From positions 1 to 39,839 of IMG/VR virus record IMGVR_UViG_3300023708_001000: a DNA stretch of 39,839 nt. The stretch is one strand, 5' to 3'. The stretch comes from a virus. The notes under the pieces were generated by a model. It worked only from the letters and a program-made list of their open reading frames with translations. It was not told where the DNA came from and searched no databases. Shown piece by piece: positions 14,748-22,824 of the stretch. Each line of letters starts with the position of its first letter. The first letter of the stretch is position 1. The translations under genes were made by a program, and so were the position numbers.

Positions 14748-15011
14748 ATGATGACCGACAAACTAGGCTATCTTCCGGTCGCAGCGACAACCGCTGTGAT
14801 CAAAGCCACACCCGCTGGACTGTTTTCTGTGACCTGCATCGTTGCGGGCGCCGTGACGGTCTACGACAGCGCATCGGCTGCCAGTGGCACCATCCTCTAC
14901 ACAAAGACCATGGCCGTGGGCGAAATCGCCACGTGGGCCAGTCACGGTCTGGCCGCAAACAACGGCCTGGTGGTGGTTGCTGCGGGGACGGTGAACGTCG
15001 CATATACCTGA
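14748..15011 (+). CDS. Small beta-rich hypothetical protein
   Basis: An 87-residue protein dominated by Ala, Val and Thr. Alternating strands such as GLFSVTCIVAGAVTVYDS and LVVVAAGTVNVAYT give the look of a small beta-sandwich. The ATG at 14748 is chosen over the adjacent ATG at 14751 because the AGGAGA site (14735-14740) is then seven bases away. It resembles small virion proteins that add a beta-domain to capsids or tails, but no family is recognised. It lacks a signal peptide or transmembrane helix. Confidence 0.65.
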   Translation: MMTDKLGYLPVAATTAVIKATPAGLFSVTCIVAGAVTVYDSASAASGTILYTKTMAVGEIATWASHGLAANNGLVVVAAGTVNVAYT

Positions 15012-15029
15012 CCATTTCCGGAGCAGTAC

Positions 15030-15284
15030 ATGGAAATGATGGTCTGGAATATTGTCCTGAGTGCAATCGTGGCCGTGATGGGGTTTTTGCTGAAAGGGAA
15101 GTTCGACGAGCTCGATCGACTCAGCATTCTTCTGAACAAAACTCGCGAGGAAGTTGCTCGGGACCACATCACACGCGCCGAGTTCCGCGCGGACATGCAA
15201 CAGTTAATTGATCGTTTCGACAGGATCGAGCGCAAGATCGACTCTTTTGTCGGCGGCCGTCGCGGCTCCGACGCACACGACTGA
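15030..15284 (+). CDS. Small membrane-anchored coiled-coil protein
   Basis: An 84-residue protein. A hydrophobic N-terminal helix (VWNIVLSAIVAVMGFLL, about 5-21) could span the inner membrane. After KGK, a charged coiled coil (about 25-75) with LDRLSILLNKTREEVARD and QLIDRFDRIERKIDSF follows. Similar short anchor-plus-coil proteins occur in many phages, often labelled hypothetical. The topology is reminiscent of inner-membrane spanins, but it is short and lies far from the endolysin, so lysis involvement is only a possibility. The ATG at 15030 has a CCGGAGC site. Confidence 0.75.
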   Translation: MEMMVWNIVLSAIVAVMGFLLKGKFDELDRLSILLNKTREEVARDHITRAEFRADMQQLIDRFDRIERKIDSFVGGRRGSDAHD

Positions 15285-15296
15285 TTGGAGAGCAAG

Positions 15297-15857
15297 ATGG
15301 GCAAAACGCTGAAATACGTCAAAGAATTTGACTTCTCTTCTGCCGGCAAGACGGTTGGTCTGTGCAAGGGTGGCCCTGCCAAGTACGCCAACGGCGGCGC
15401 GGTGAAAGCTCCTGGCTTTGCCCTGGCGATGGTCAAATCAAGCGGGAAACTTGGTGTCGAAGGCAACAAGAACCCTGGCATCAAAGGCTCCAAGCCTGTG
15501 GCGCCTGATCTGCCAACTTTGAAGCTGGCCAAGGGTGGCCAGGCCAAGATGCCTCGGATGGAGGCCATGGACAAGCGCGAGATGGCGGCCACGCCGACCA
15601 TGCGCCGCGAGGCCATGATGACCAGCCGCAAGGTGGAAGCTCCAGCTCGTCGTTCCGTTCCTGTGGCGCCGGCCGAGCCAATGATCGGCGGCATGAAAAC
15701 CGGCGGCAAGGTCAGTCAAGCGAAGGTCGGCAAGGTCATGGGCGAGTTCAAGGCCGGCACCCTGCACTCTGGCAGCAAGAAGGGCCCCGAGGTCACCAGC
15801 CGCAAACAGGCCGTGGCCATTGCCATGTCCGAGGGTCGCAAGGCTGCCAAGCGTTGA
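15297..15857 (+). CDS. Lysine-rich protein with repeated xGG motifs and DUF6496-like end
   Basis: A 186-residue, strongly basic protein. The N-terminal half has KYANGGAVKAPGF and LAKGGQAKMPRM. A Met/Arg/Glu-rich middle follows. The last 45 residues, GKVMGEFKAGTLHSGSKKGPEVTSRKQAVAIAMSE, match the DUF6496 pattern (V..EFk.G.LhSGSKKGp.V..RkQAiAIalSEa), a short domain of unknown function found in phages and bacteria. The high charge suggests DNA contact or a place inside the virion. The ATG at 15297, with GGAG nine bases... upstream region TTGGAGAGCAAG, is preferred to an in-frame TTG at 15285. It shares its Gly-Gly motif with four other proteins encoded here. Confidence 0.75.
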   Translation: MGKTLKYVKEFDFSSAGKTVGLCKGGPAKYANGGAVKAPGFALAMVKSSGKLGVEGNKNPGIKGSKPVAPDLPTLKLAKGGQAKMPRMEAMDKREMAATPTMRREAMMTSRKVEAPARRSVPVAPAEPMIGGMKTGGKVSQAKVGKVMGEFKAGTLHSGSKKGPEVTSRKQAVAIAMSEGRKAAKR

Positions 15858-15862
15858 GCGTG

Positions 15863-15888
15863 ACAGGGGTGGCAATTGCCGCCCCTGT
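15863..15888 (+). terminator. Long hairpin after the DUF6496-like gene
   Basis: An 11-bp stem runs from ACAGGGGTGGC (15863-15873) to GCCGCCCCTGT (15878-15888) with an AATT loop and one T-G pair. Only TTC follows, so it lacks a proper T-run. It may still slow polymerase, or act as a 3' processing barrier. A promoter-like pair overlaps its right arm. Confidence 0.45.
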
Positions 15889-15904
15889 TCGCTTGCTCTA
15901 CAAT
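15876..15904 (+). promoter_or_regulatory. Candidate promoter before the connector gene
   Basis: TTGCCG (15876-15881) and TACAAT (15899-15904) are spaced by 17 bases. The -10 differs from consensus at one position and the -35 at two. It overlaps the right arm of the hairpin at 15863-15888 and lies about 60 bases before the ATG at 15966. The 108-base gap 15858-15965 holds no gene. Confidence 0.4.
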
Positions 15905-15965
15905 TCCACAACCCCCAAGGGCGCGCTGAATCGGCGGCCGTCTGACGACCACACACGGAGTTAGC

Positions 15966-16940
15966 ATGGCCTTTTCCGGCAGCATCAGCAGCACAACATT
16001 CAACGCCCTGAAGGTCGTCGATCACGCCTTCCGGCGCTGCCGTATGCCCGCCCAGGCCATCACGGCCGAGATGCAAAGCTACGCGCTGGAATCTCTGTAC
16101 CTGCTGCTCTCCGAGCTGGCCAACACCAAGACCCCCAGCTGGTGCATTGAGCGCCAGATTTACCCGTTTTACGAGGGCCAGCCTGTTGTCACGCTGGACA
16201 ACGGCACCGTTGAGGTTTTGAACGCCAACCTGCGCACCGTGCAGGAGCTGACCGGCGAGACGGTTGCCCTGCCGACCAGCTACACCGTTGGCGTTGGAGG
16301 CACAGTGAACACTGTTGGCGTGAAATGGCTTGGCGCCTCTGTTGATCTGACGTTTCAGACCTCCGAGGACGGATTGGTTTGGGTCACTGTCGGCACGCAA
16401 ACCACGGATGCCACCTCTGGCGAATGGACCTGGACGGACATTTTGCCCGCGCGGTCGGGCACGTTTTTTCGAATCACCAGCACCTCGGCCATGCTGATGG
16501 AGCAGGTCTACCTGGGCACGCTGCCGCAGGAAATCCCCATGGGCGTTCTGAACCGCGACACCTACGTGGCTCAGAGCAACAAGGTGTTCCTGGGCCGCCC
16601 GCTGACCTACTGGTTTCAGCGCGACCTGCCCCGTCCGGTGATGAACCTCTGGCCATCGCCGAACGCCGCGGCAGAGCACCAGCAGCTGATTGTGTGGCGC
16701 CATCGCCACATCATGGACACCAAGAACCTGCAGCAGGACGTCGAGGTGCCGCAGCGCTGGCTTGAGGCCATCACTGCTGGCTTGTCCGCACGTGTTGGCG
16801 CCGAAACCCCGACCGTTGATCCAAATCTGGTCACGGTGCTGGAGCAGAAGTGGATCGCAGCTCGCCAGGCGGCGTGGGATGGGGACAACGACGGGTCGCC
16901 GACGTTTATCAATCCAGGCATCGGTGCCTACACGAAGTAA
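15966..16940 (+). CDS. Head-tail connector/tube-like protein with inserted beta-sandwich
   Basis: A 324-residue virion protein. The N-terminal helical part (TFNALKVVDHAFRRCRMPAQAITAEMQSYALESLYLLLSEL, about 10-51) resembles connector proteins of short-tailed phages (the gp4/adaptor type), which bind under the portal. Residues about 115-180 (VDLTFQTSEDGLVWVTVG..GTFFRITST) look like an inserted discoidin/F5-8-type beta-sandwich. The C-terminal half (RPVMNLWPSPN, VPQRWLEAITAGLSARVGAET) returns to a connector-like helix pattern. It is followed four bases later by a small Cys protein. A CGGAG site precedes the start. The exact position in the tail cannot be told from sequence. Confidence 0.72.
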   Translation: MAFSGSISSTTFNALKVVDHAFRRCRMPAQAITAEMQSYALESLYLLLSELANTKTPSWCIERQIYPFYEGQPVVTLDNGTVEVLNANLRTVQELTGETVALPTSYTVGVGGTVNTVGVKWLGASVDLTFQTSEDGLVWVTVGTQTTDATSGEWTWTDILPARSGTFFRITSTSAMLMEQVYLGTLPQEIPMGVLNRDTYVAQSNKVFLGRPLTYWFQRDLPRPVMNLWPSPNAAAEHQQLIVWRHRHIMDTKNLQQDVEVPQRWLEAITAGLSARVGAETPTVDPNLVTVLEQKWIAARQAAWDGDNDGSPTFINPGIGAYTK

Positions 16941-16943
16941 GCC

Positions 16944-17249
16944 ATGCCACGCTTCATTGATCCAACCGGCGAATCGACCTACGGCATCGGCATTTGTGGC
17001 CGCTGCTCGCGCAAGTTCAAGCTCGCCGAGCTGCATCCGGATCCGAATTTCCCGGCGCTGATGGTCTGCGATGTGGACACGGACGATTACGACCCGTATC
17101 GCCTGGCCGCCAAGCCCGAGGACCAAGTTGTGCTGCCGTTTGTGCGCCCCGACACGCCGATCAACACCAACCCTTCTGGACTGATCACGCCAGATGGCAC
17201 GCAATTCATCATCACCGATACCGGGCAGTTCCTGTTCGTGATCGACTGA
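16944..17249 (+). CDS. Small Cys-containing virion-region protein
   Basis: A 101-residue protein. The N-terminal half has CGRC (Cys18, Cys21) and a third Cys in LMVCDVDTDDYDPYRL (Cys42). In relatives of this type I recall a second CxxC ('VCxxCxDpxhP') that would complete a zinc ribbon. Here the fourth Cys seems replaced by Asp, so metal binding is doubtful or uses Asp or His. The C-terminus (LVPFVRPDTPINTNPSG-like, then GTQFIITDTGQFLFVID) is beta-rich. It sits four bases after the connector gene and directly before a large fibre gene, suggesting a tail accessory role. Confidence 0.7.
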   Translation: MPRFIDPTGESTYGIGICGRCSRKFKLAELHPDPNFPALMVCDVDTDDYDPYRLAAKPEDQVVLPFVRPDTPINTNPSGLITPDGTQFIITDTGQFLFVID

Positions 17250-17259
17250 AAGCACAAAA

Positions 17260-19569
17260 ATGGCTCAAGTCCCATCAAACCTGATCCCCGTCAGCATTGC
17301 AAACCTTCCCGTTCCGGCGACGACGTCTGAGGACACGTTGCTGGTCGGTGTTTATCAAGGCATCACGTACAAGATCCGGGCCGGCGACCTGCTGCAGGTG
17401 GCCGGTGTGCCCACATCGCGCCAGGTGATTGCTGGCACAGGGCTTACAGGCGGTGGGGCACTGTCCTCGAATGTGACCCTGTCGATCGCTGCTGGCGGCG
17501 TTGGCACCTCACAGCTGGCCGCGACGGGCGTGACGCCTGGCGTGTACGGCGACGCCTCAAACGTGCCGCAGTTCACCGTGGACGCCACAGGCCGGGTGAC
17601 GGCCGCGACCTCGGTGCCGCTGTCGATTTCTGGCTACGTGCCAACCAGCCGCCAAGTAATCGCGGGCAACGGCCTGACCGGTGGCGGTGCGCTTTCGTCG
17701 AACGTGACGCTGGCTGTGAGTTACGGCGGCACCCCGCTGGCTGGTTCGAACTCGGGCGCAGCCGGTACCGCTCTGACGATTTCCCGTTCCGACCACCAAC
17801 ACCCGGCCGTGAATCTGGCGCTTGACGCTGAGGTGGACGGCATCTTGGGCCTGAGCAACGGCGGCACGGCTCGCTCCCTGGTGATGAACCCAGGCGCCGT
17901 AATCTGGTCCGGCGCGGACGGGCTCTATGTCAGCCCTGCTGGCGGTGTTGGCCAGGTGCTAGTATCTGGTGGCACCGGCGCGCCGACATGGGGATCAACG
18001 CTGATTGTGGCCCCGGTGGCCGCTGAGCTGTTTTTTGCTGGCCCTGTGAGCGGCCCGGACGCGGACCCGGTGTTCCGCGCCATTGCAAACACCGATCTGC
18101 CGGGCAACGGGGCGCTGACGATCAACGGCTCGTCGATTGCCCTGGGCGGCTCAGCCACGGTCACGGCGGCCAATCCCTACGTGCTGACCATCGGCACCGG
18201 CCTGAGCGGAACGTCGTATGACGGCTCGGCAGCGGTGACGATTTCCAACGCTGGCGTGCTGTCGGCGATTGCCGGAACGGGCATCGGCGTGTCGGGCGCA
18301 ACGGGAAACATCACATTCACAAACACGGCGCCGGACCAGACTGTGGTGCTGACCAGCGGAACGGGGATTTCTGCGACCGGGACGTACCCGAACTTCACGA
18401 TCACAAACACCGCTCCCGACCAAACGGTTGTCCTGGCGTCCGGATCCGGTATTTCGGTGTCGGACACCTACCCATCGTTTACGGTGGCCAACACGGGCGT
18501 GCTCAGCTGGAGCGGTGGCACCACGGGCCTGACGCCCGCCACAGCCACCACGGGCGCCGTGACTCTTGGCGGGACGCTGGCAGTCGCAAACGGCGGCACC
18601 AACGGCTCGGCCACTCCAACGGCGGGCGCTGTAGCCTATGGTACCGGCTCGGCTTATGCGTTCAGCGCGGCCGGCACAAGCGGATACTTCCTGAAATCCG
18701 GTGGTGCTGGCGCCCCGACCTGGAGCAACAGTATCGGCGGCTATTTGGTCGACGGCGGCGCTCCGTATCTGGACTGGGCTGATGGCTCCGCCGTCACTTT
18801 GGCTGCTGGTCGCTCGTGGTACAACGCCACAACTGGCGGCTGGAACTACGGCATGGGCGGTGGAAACATCACCTACAACGCCGGCGAGGAGCTTTTTAAA
18901 TACGGCAAGGCCTCAGCAACAATCAACGACGCCACGCTGCAAATCATCTACCAAACCGGCACCGTTGGGGCCTCTGGCGTTGTCACGTTTGGGCCGACGA
19001 TCGCCGGCCTTACGGATGGTGTAAAAATCATCGGCATTGCCACCGAGCCAATTGCCACAAACGGTTTTGGCCGCATCACCACGTTTGGCACGGTGCACGG
19101 CATCACAACCAATGGAACAGCCTATGGTGAGGTATGGGCCGACAACGATGTGATTTGGTACAACCCAGTCACGGGCAACCCAACCAACGTCAAGCCCGTT
19201 GCGCCAAATATCAAGGTGTCACTTGGCACCGTGATCAAGGCAGGCTCAGGCGGCTCTGGATCCTTTGATGTTGAGGTGAATCACGGCTCCGTCCTGGGGG
19301 GTACAGACTCAAACGTCGAGATCACATCGGTTGCCAACAGCCAGTTGCTCCAGTACTACGGTGCGGGAAGTTACTGGCGTAACGTGGCCCCAAGCACTGT
19401 GTCGGTCGGCACCGCCACCAATCTGGCTAACGGCGCTGCGTCGCAGATCCCGTATCAGACCGGTGCAGGCGCGACCGGGTTTATTGCCAACGGTACCGCG
19501 GGCCAAGTGCTCACATCGGCTGGTTCCGGGACGCCTGTCTGGTCCGGCATTTCCGGAGGCACATTCTGA
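17260..19569 (+). CDS. Large tail fibre-like protein with internal repeats
   Basis: A 769-residue, Gly/Thr/Ser/Ala-rich beta-structured protein, typical of trimeric phage fibres. It contains two families of internal repeats. VPTSRQVIAGxGLTGGGALSSNVTL occurs at residues 50 and 127; NTAPDQTVVLxSGxGIS with YPxFT occurs at 355 and 383, a 28-residue period. A LGGTLAVANGGTNGSATPTAGAVAYGTG segment near 440-470 is a common fibre motif. The C-terminal part ends in SGISGGTF, the same last four residues as the fibre-like protein at 25562-26761. Likely role: host-surface binding. The ribosome site (GAAAGC) is weak. The stop overlaps the next gene by one base. Confidence 0.8.
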   Translation: MAQVPSNLIPVSIANLPVPATTSEDTLLVGVYQGITYKIRAGDLLQVAGVPTSRQVIAGTGLTGGGALSSNVTLSIAAGGVGTSQLAATGVTPGVYGDASNVPQFTVDATGRVTAATSVPLSISGYVPTSRQVIAGNGLTGGGALSSNVTLAVSYGGTPLAGSNSGAAGTALTISRSDHQHPAVNLALDAEVDGILGLSNGGTARSLVMNPGAVIWSGADGLYVSPAGGVGQVLVSGGTGAPTWGSTLIVAPVAAELFFAGPVSGPDADPVFRAIANTDLPGNGALTINGSSIALGGSATVTAANPYVLTIGTGLSGTSYDGSAAVTISNAGVLSAIAGTGIGVSGATGNITFTNTAPDQTVVLTSGTGISATGTYPNFTITNTAPDQTVVLASGSGISVSDTYPSFTVANTGVLSWSGGTTGLTPATATTGAVTLGGTLAVANGGTNGSATPTAGAVAYGTGSAYAFSAAGTSGYFLKSGGAGAPTWSNSIGGYLVDGGAPYLDWADGSAVTLAAGRSWYNATTGGWNYGMGGGNITYNAGEELFKYGKASATINDATLQIIYQTGTVGASGVVTFGPTIAGLTDGVKIIGIATEPIATNGFGRITTFGTVHGITTNGTAYGEVWADNDVIWYNPVTGNPTNVKPVAPNIKVSLGTVIKAGSGGSGSFDVEVNHGSVLGGTDSNVEITSVANSQLLQYYGAGSYWRNVAPSTVSVGTATNLANGAASQIPYQTGAGATGFIANGTAGQVLTSAGSGTPVWSGISGGTF

Positions 19570-19919
19570 TGGCGGCTCAAAATATGCTCGAAGAGTTCAT
19601 CAAGCGGCAGTTCGCCATCCGCGACGCTGCACACCGCGCGCACTGGACGACCGACTCCGGCTATCAGCACGAGACGCTAGGCGCGTTTTATGGCGGCATC
19701 GTGGCCCAAGCCGACACCCTGGTCGAAGCCTCTGTGGCTGCCTTTGGTGACAAGCCGAAATCGGACCCGAAAACGATCGAGGCGATCCGCGCCGAGATGT
19801 TGTGGCTGATCGAAAACCGCGACAAGCTGGCACGCGAGGTTCCAGCCGTGGAAAATATCGTCGACGAGGTTTGCAAGTTCTACCTCGACGCACTGTTCAA
19901 ACTCGAAAACCTGAGGTAA
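19569..19919 (+). CDS. Helical ferritin/Dps-like small protein (DUF5856-like)
   Basis: A 116-residue, entirely helical protein. The segment QFAIRDAAHRAHWTTDSGYQHETLGAFYGGIVAQADTLVEA (about 14-54) has the 'HW.t.s...H..Lg.fYd.l....D...E' arrangement of DUF5856 phage proteins and of the first helices of Dps-like ferritins. The second half (PKTIEAIRAEMLWLIENRDKL...VENIVDEVCKFYLDALFKLENL) gives two further helices. In true Dps the His and acidic residues bind iron at a dimer interface; whether this protein binds metal is unknown. Its ATG overlaps the stop of the fibre gene by one base and another fibre gene follows, an odd place for a ferritin-like fold. Confidence 0.75.
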   Translation: MAAQNMLEEFIKRQFAIRDAAHRAHWTTDSGYQHETLGAFYGGIVAQADTLVEASVAAFGDKPKSDPKTIEAIRAEMLWLIENRDKLAREVPAVENIVDEVCKFYLDALFKLENLR

Positions 19920-19923
19920 GACC

Positions 19924-20658
19924 ATGTCGCAGACCGGCTACACACCGATTTCTCTCTACTACTCAACGACGGCCGCCGCCGCCCCCGTGGCGGGCAACCT
20001 GGTCAACGGCGAGTTGGCGATCAACATTGCCGACATGGCGCTCTATGCCAAGAACAGCTCCGGCACCGTGAAGCGCTTGATCAACAACCCGGCCGGGTTG
20101 AAGTACCCGACCGCCGACGGAACAAGCGGTCAGGTCGTGAGCACGGACGGCGCTGGGAACCTGGTGTTCACCACGCCCGCGTCCGGCGTCTCCCTGTCTG
20201 CAGACAACACCTGGACTGGAACACAGACGTTTGCGGGTACCAGCAGCAAGCTGGCCGAAATCCTGACCAACGCCGGCGAGGTGTGCACCGTCTCTGCAAC
20301 AGCCGCAACCGGCACGATCAACTACGACCTGACCACGCAGTCGGTTCAGTACTACACCTCCAACGCCTCGGCCAACTGGACGGTGAATTTCCGCGCATCC
20401 TCAGGCACATCGCTGAACACCGCCCTGGCCACCGGGCAGTCCATTACAGCAGCGTTCCTGGTCACGCAAGGCTCAACGGCTTACTACAACAACACCGTGC
20501 AGATCGACGGCACCACCACCGGCGTGACCATGCGCTGGCTCGGCGGGGCACCCACGGCAGGCAATGCAAGCGGCATCGACTCGTACCGCTACCTGATCAT
20601 CAAGACCGGCAGCGCCACTTACACCGTGCTGGCATCCGTCACTCAGTTCAAGGCCTAA
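19924..20658 (+). CDS. Tail fibre/virion protein with fibre-type N-terminus
   Basis: A 244-residue beta-rich protein. Residues about 6-52 (YTPISLYYSTTAAAAPVAGNL then NGELAINIADMALYAKNSSG) form a recurrent N-terminal element of phage fibre proteins ('Y.piqLYySttasa.P..gNL.nGELAiNi.D..ly..n'). It is followed by linker TSGQVVSTDGAGNLVFTTP and a beta-domain (about 110-244) with many Thr, Ser and Gly. It may be a short side fibre or a fibre adaptor. A GAGGTAAG ribosome site precedes the ATG at 19924 and the stop is four bases before the next fibre gene. Confidence 0.78.
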   Translation: MSQTGYTPISLYYSTTAAAAPVAGNLVNGELAINIADMALYAKNSSGTVKRLINNPAGLKYPTADGTSGQVVSTDGAGNLVFTTPASGVSLSADNTWTGTQTFAGTSSKLAEILTNAGEVCTVSATAATGTINYDLTTQSVQYYTSNASANWTVNFRASSGTSLNTALATGQSITAAFLVTQGSTAYYNNTVQIDGTTTGVTMRWLGGAPTAGNASGIDSYRYLIIKTGSATYTVLASVTQFKA

Positions 20659-20662
20659 AAAC

Positions 20663-22612
20663 ATGCCATTGCAAGAAACATCTGGAGCGGCGTCGTATGA
20701 CGCATACGGTGGCGGTGTTGCTGCTGTTCCCAACTACATCGAGGACGTGTTCAGCACGTACCTCTACACCGGCAACGGCTCTACCCAGACGATCAACAAC
20801 GGGATTGATCTGGCGGGTAAGGGTGGGTTGGTTTGGATTAAAAGCAGAAGCAATGCTTGGTCAAATCAAATCTTTGATACTGCTCAAGGCGCTCCCTATG
20901 TACTGGTATCAAATACGACAGCTGCTACAGCAGCGAACTTCGATCTGTCTTCGTTTTCCAGCACAGGCTTTAATCTTGGTTCTGGCACTGGCAACGCGAA
21001 TGGCTCTGGCGCTACATTCACCTCCTGGACCTTCCGCAAGCAGCCGAAGTTCTTTGACGTGGTGACGTATACGGGTAATGGCGGAACTCTCAGCGTCAGT
21101 CATTCATTGGCATCCAAACCCGGCTGCATCATTATCAAGCGCACCGATAGCACAGGTGATTGGCTTGTCTGCACGCGAAAAAATGATGGGAACATCTATG
21201 CAATGTATCTCAACCAGACAGCAGGCCAGTTCTACGACGGGACAGAAGGTTCTTTGTGGTCTTCCACCGCAGTGTCGATCAACTGGATCAACAGCAACGT
21301 CGCCGCTGGGTACAACGATTCAGGCGCAACTTATGTGATGTACGTCCTCGCCCACAACGCAGGAGGCTTTGGCCTGACTGGCACGGACAATGTGATTTCG
21401 TGTGGGTCTTATGTAACCACAGGAAACGACAATATCAATCTTGGGTATGAGCCCCAGTTGATTATTGAGCATCGCGTCAATGGCTCATCTGATTGGCACA
21501 TGTGGGACACCATGCGCGGGATGTCTCAAACCAGTTTGTATGAGTTGGAGGCAAATACTTCGGCCGCCGAATACTCTTTTGGCGGCGGTTATGTAAAACC
21601 CACAGCCACAGGCTACAACAACACCTATTGGTCAGCAGGCCAAACAGTCATCTACATCGCCATCCGTCGCGGCCCGATGAAGACCCCGACGACGGGGACG
21701 AGTGTGTTCACGCCTGTAACCCGCGCAGGAACTGGTGCGGCAGCAACAGTAAGCAGTGTTGGTTTTCCGCCTGACCTAACCACTTTGAAGGTTAGAAATG
21801 GCGGTTCGCAATATAACTTTGTTGACAGGTTGCGCGGGCGCGAAGTTGTTTACAGCAGCACGACCTTGGCAGCTATTGCTTTGAATTCAGGGTACGACAC
21901 GGCCATGGATTCAAACACCGGTTTTTACTTTGTCGGGCCTCCTGAAAATGTCGATTGCAATTACGGTGGGCTGAATGATGTTTATCATAATTTCCGCCGC
22001 GCCCCCGGCTTCTTTGATGAGGTGTGCTACACGGGGACGGGTTCTGCGACTACTCAGACTCACAACTTGGGCGTTGTGCCCGAATTGATTATCGGGAAAG
22101 ACAGAACACAGCCTTTCAATTGGCTTGTCTATAGTGCCGCGCTCGGTAACACCAAGGCAATGTATCTGAATACAAACGACGCGCCTGTTACCGGGACTTA
22201 TCTCTGGAACAACACATCGCCTACTTCCACGACGTTCGCTTTGGGGGCTGGCGGCCTGAATGTGTCTGGCGATAGTTTTGTCGCCTACCTCTTCGCATCC
22301 TGCCCCGGCGTGAGCAAGGTTGGCACATACACCGGCAACGGCAGCAGTCAGACCATCAACTGCGGCTTCACTGGCGGCGCTCGATTTGTCCTGATTAAGC
22401 GCACGGACAGCACGGGTGACTGGTATGTTTACGACACAGCCCGTGGCATGACCACGCTTGTTGATCCATATCTGCTTTTGAACAGCACAGCGGCTGAATC
22501 GGCTACGCTTGGCTCGGTTACAACGGTGTCTGGTGGCTTCGCATTGAACGCCAGCATCTTGTCTGCAATCAACACCAACGGCGCGAGCTACATCTTTTTG
22601 GCAATAGCATGA
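20663..22612 (+). CDS. Large modular tail protein (DUF7483-like repeats)
   Basis: A 649-residue protein built of about five related beta-modules. Each has a YTGNG-type strand, a TINxGxxxKPG-type turn and an IIKRTDSTGDW..YDT..GM-type strand; copies start near 20763, 21067, 21407, 22027 and 22327. KRTDSTGDW occurs twice exactly. The spacing and phrases TYVMYVLAHNAGGFGLTG and FFDVVTYTGNG match DUF7483-type tail proteins known from cyanophages and other environmental phages, where they are thought to bind the host surface. Coding from about 20820 to 22620 is visibly richer in A/T at third positions than its neighbours, which suggests recent acquisition. The stop overlaps the next gene by four bases. 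Confidence 0.8.
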   Translation: MPLQETSGAASYDAYGGGVAAVPNYIEDVFSTYLYTGNGSTQTINNGIDLAGKGGLVWIKSRSNAWSNQIFDTAQGAPYVLVSNTTAATAANFDLSSFSSTGFNLGSGTGNANGSGATFTSWTFRKQPKFFDVVTYTGNGGTLSVSHSLASKPGCIIIKRTDSTGDWLVCTRKNDGNIYAMYLNQTAGQFYDGTEGSLWSSTAVSINWINSNVAAGYNDSGATYVMYVLAHNAGGFGLTGTDNVISCGSYVTTGNDNINLGYEPQLIIEHRVNGSSDWHMWDTMRGMSQTSLYELEANTSAAEYSFGGGYVKPTATGYNNTYWSAGQTVIYIAIRRGPMKTPTTGTSVFTPVTRAGTGAAATVSSVGFPPDLTTLKVRNGGSQYNFVDRLRGREVVYSSTTLAAIALNSGYDTAMDSNTGFYFVGPPENVDCNYGGLNDVYHNFRRAPGFFDEVCYTGTGSATTQTHNLGVVPELIIGKDRTQPFNWLVYSAALGNTKAMYLNTNDAPVTGTYLWNNTSPTSTTFALGAGGLNVSGDSFVAYLFASCPGVSKVGTYTGNGSSQTINCGFTGGARFVLIKRTDSTGDWYVYDTARGMTTLVDPYLLLNSTAAESATLGSVTTVSGGFALNASILSAINTNGASYIFLAIA

Positions 22613-22821
22613 AATACATTGACAACACCCAAGCCCTAAGCCTTCTGCAATCGCACAAGGTGACAGCCGTGGACAGCCGTAAAGTGGTCAATGACGCTAT
22701 GAACAACAACATCTGGGAAATTGATGTTTTGATGCTGGACAATGGACAAGCGATTGGCCTTGAAGGTGATGGCAATTCCGTCTCCTACTGGCTGATCGAG
22801 CCGCAAGACTTTAAGGAGTAA
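22609..22821 (+). CDS. Small hypothetical protein after the modular fibre gene
   Basis: A 70-residue soluble protein beginning MKYIDNTQALSLLQSHKV. It alternates helix and strand and has IDVLMLDNGQAIGLEGDGNSVSYWLIEP in its second half, without recognised family. It is tied to the fibre gene by a four-base ATGA overlap, shares that gene's lower GC, and is followed three bases later by a fibre-assembly-type gene. It may be a dedicated fibre chaperone or accessory protein acquired together with the fibre. This is inferred from linkage only. Confidence 0.7.
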   Translation: MKYIDNTQALSLLQSHKVTAVDSRKVVNDAMNNNIWEIDVLMLDNGQAIGLEGDGNSVSYWLIEPQDFKE

Positions 22822-22824
22822 CAA

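Noticed and set aside
15438-17255. Long leftward open frame (605 codons) across the DUF6496-like, connector and Cys-protein genes
   Set aside because: It is a shadow of GC-rich rightward coding. It crosses three well-supported genes, a hairpin and a promoter-like region, and its peptide has no recognisable domain.
17260-22612. Diversity-generating retroelement acting on the fibre genes
   Set aside because: No reverse transcriptase gene and no near-identical template repeat with A-specific differences was seen; the internal repeats are explained by fibre modules.
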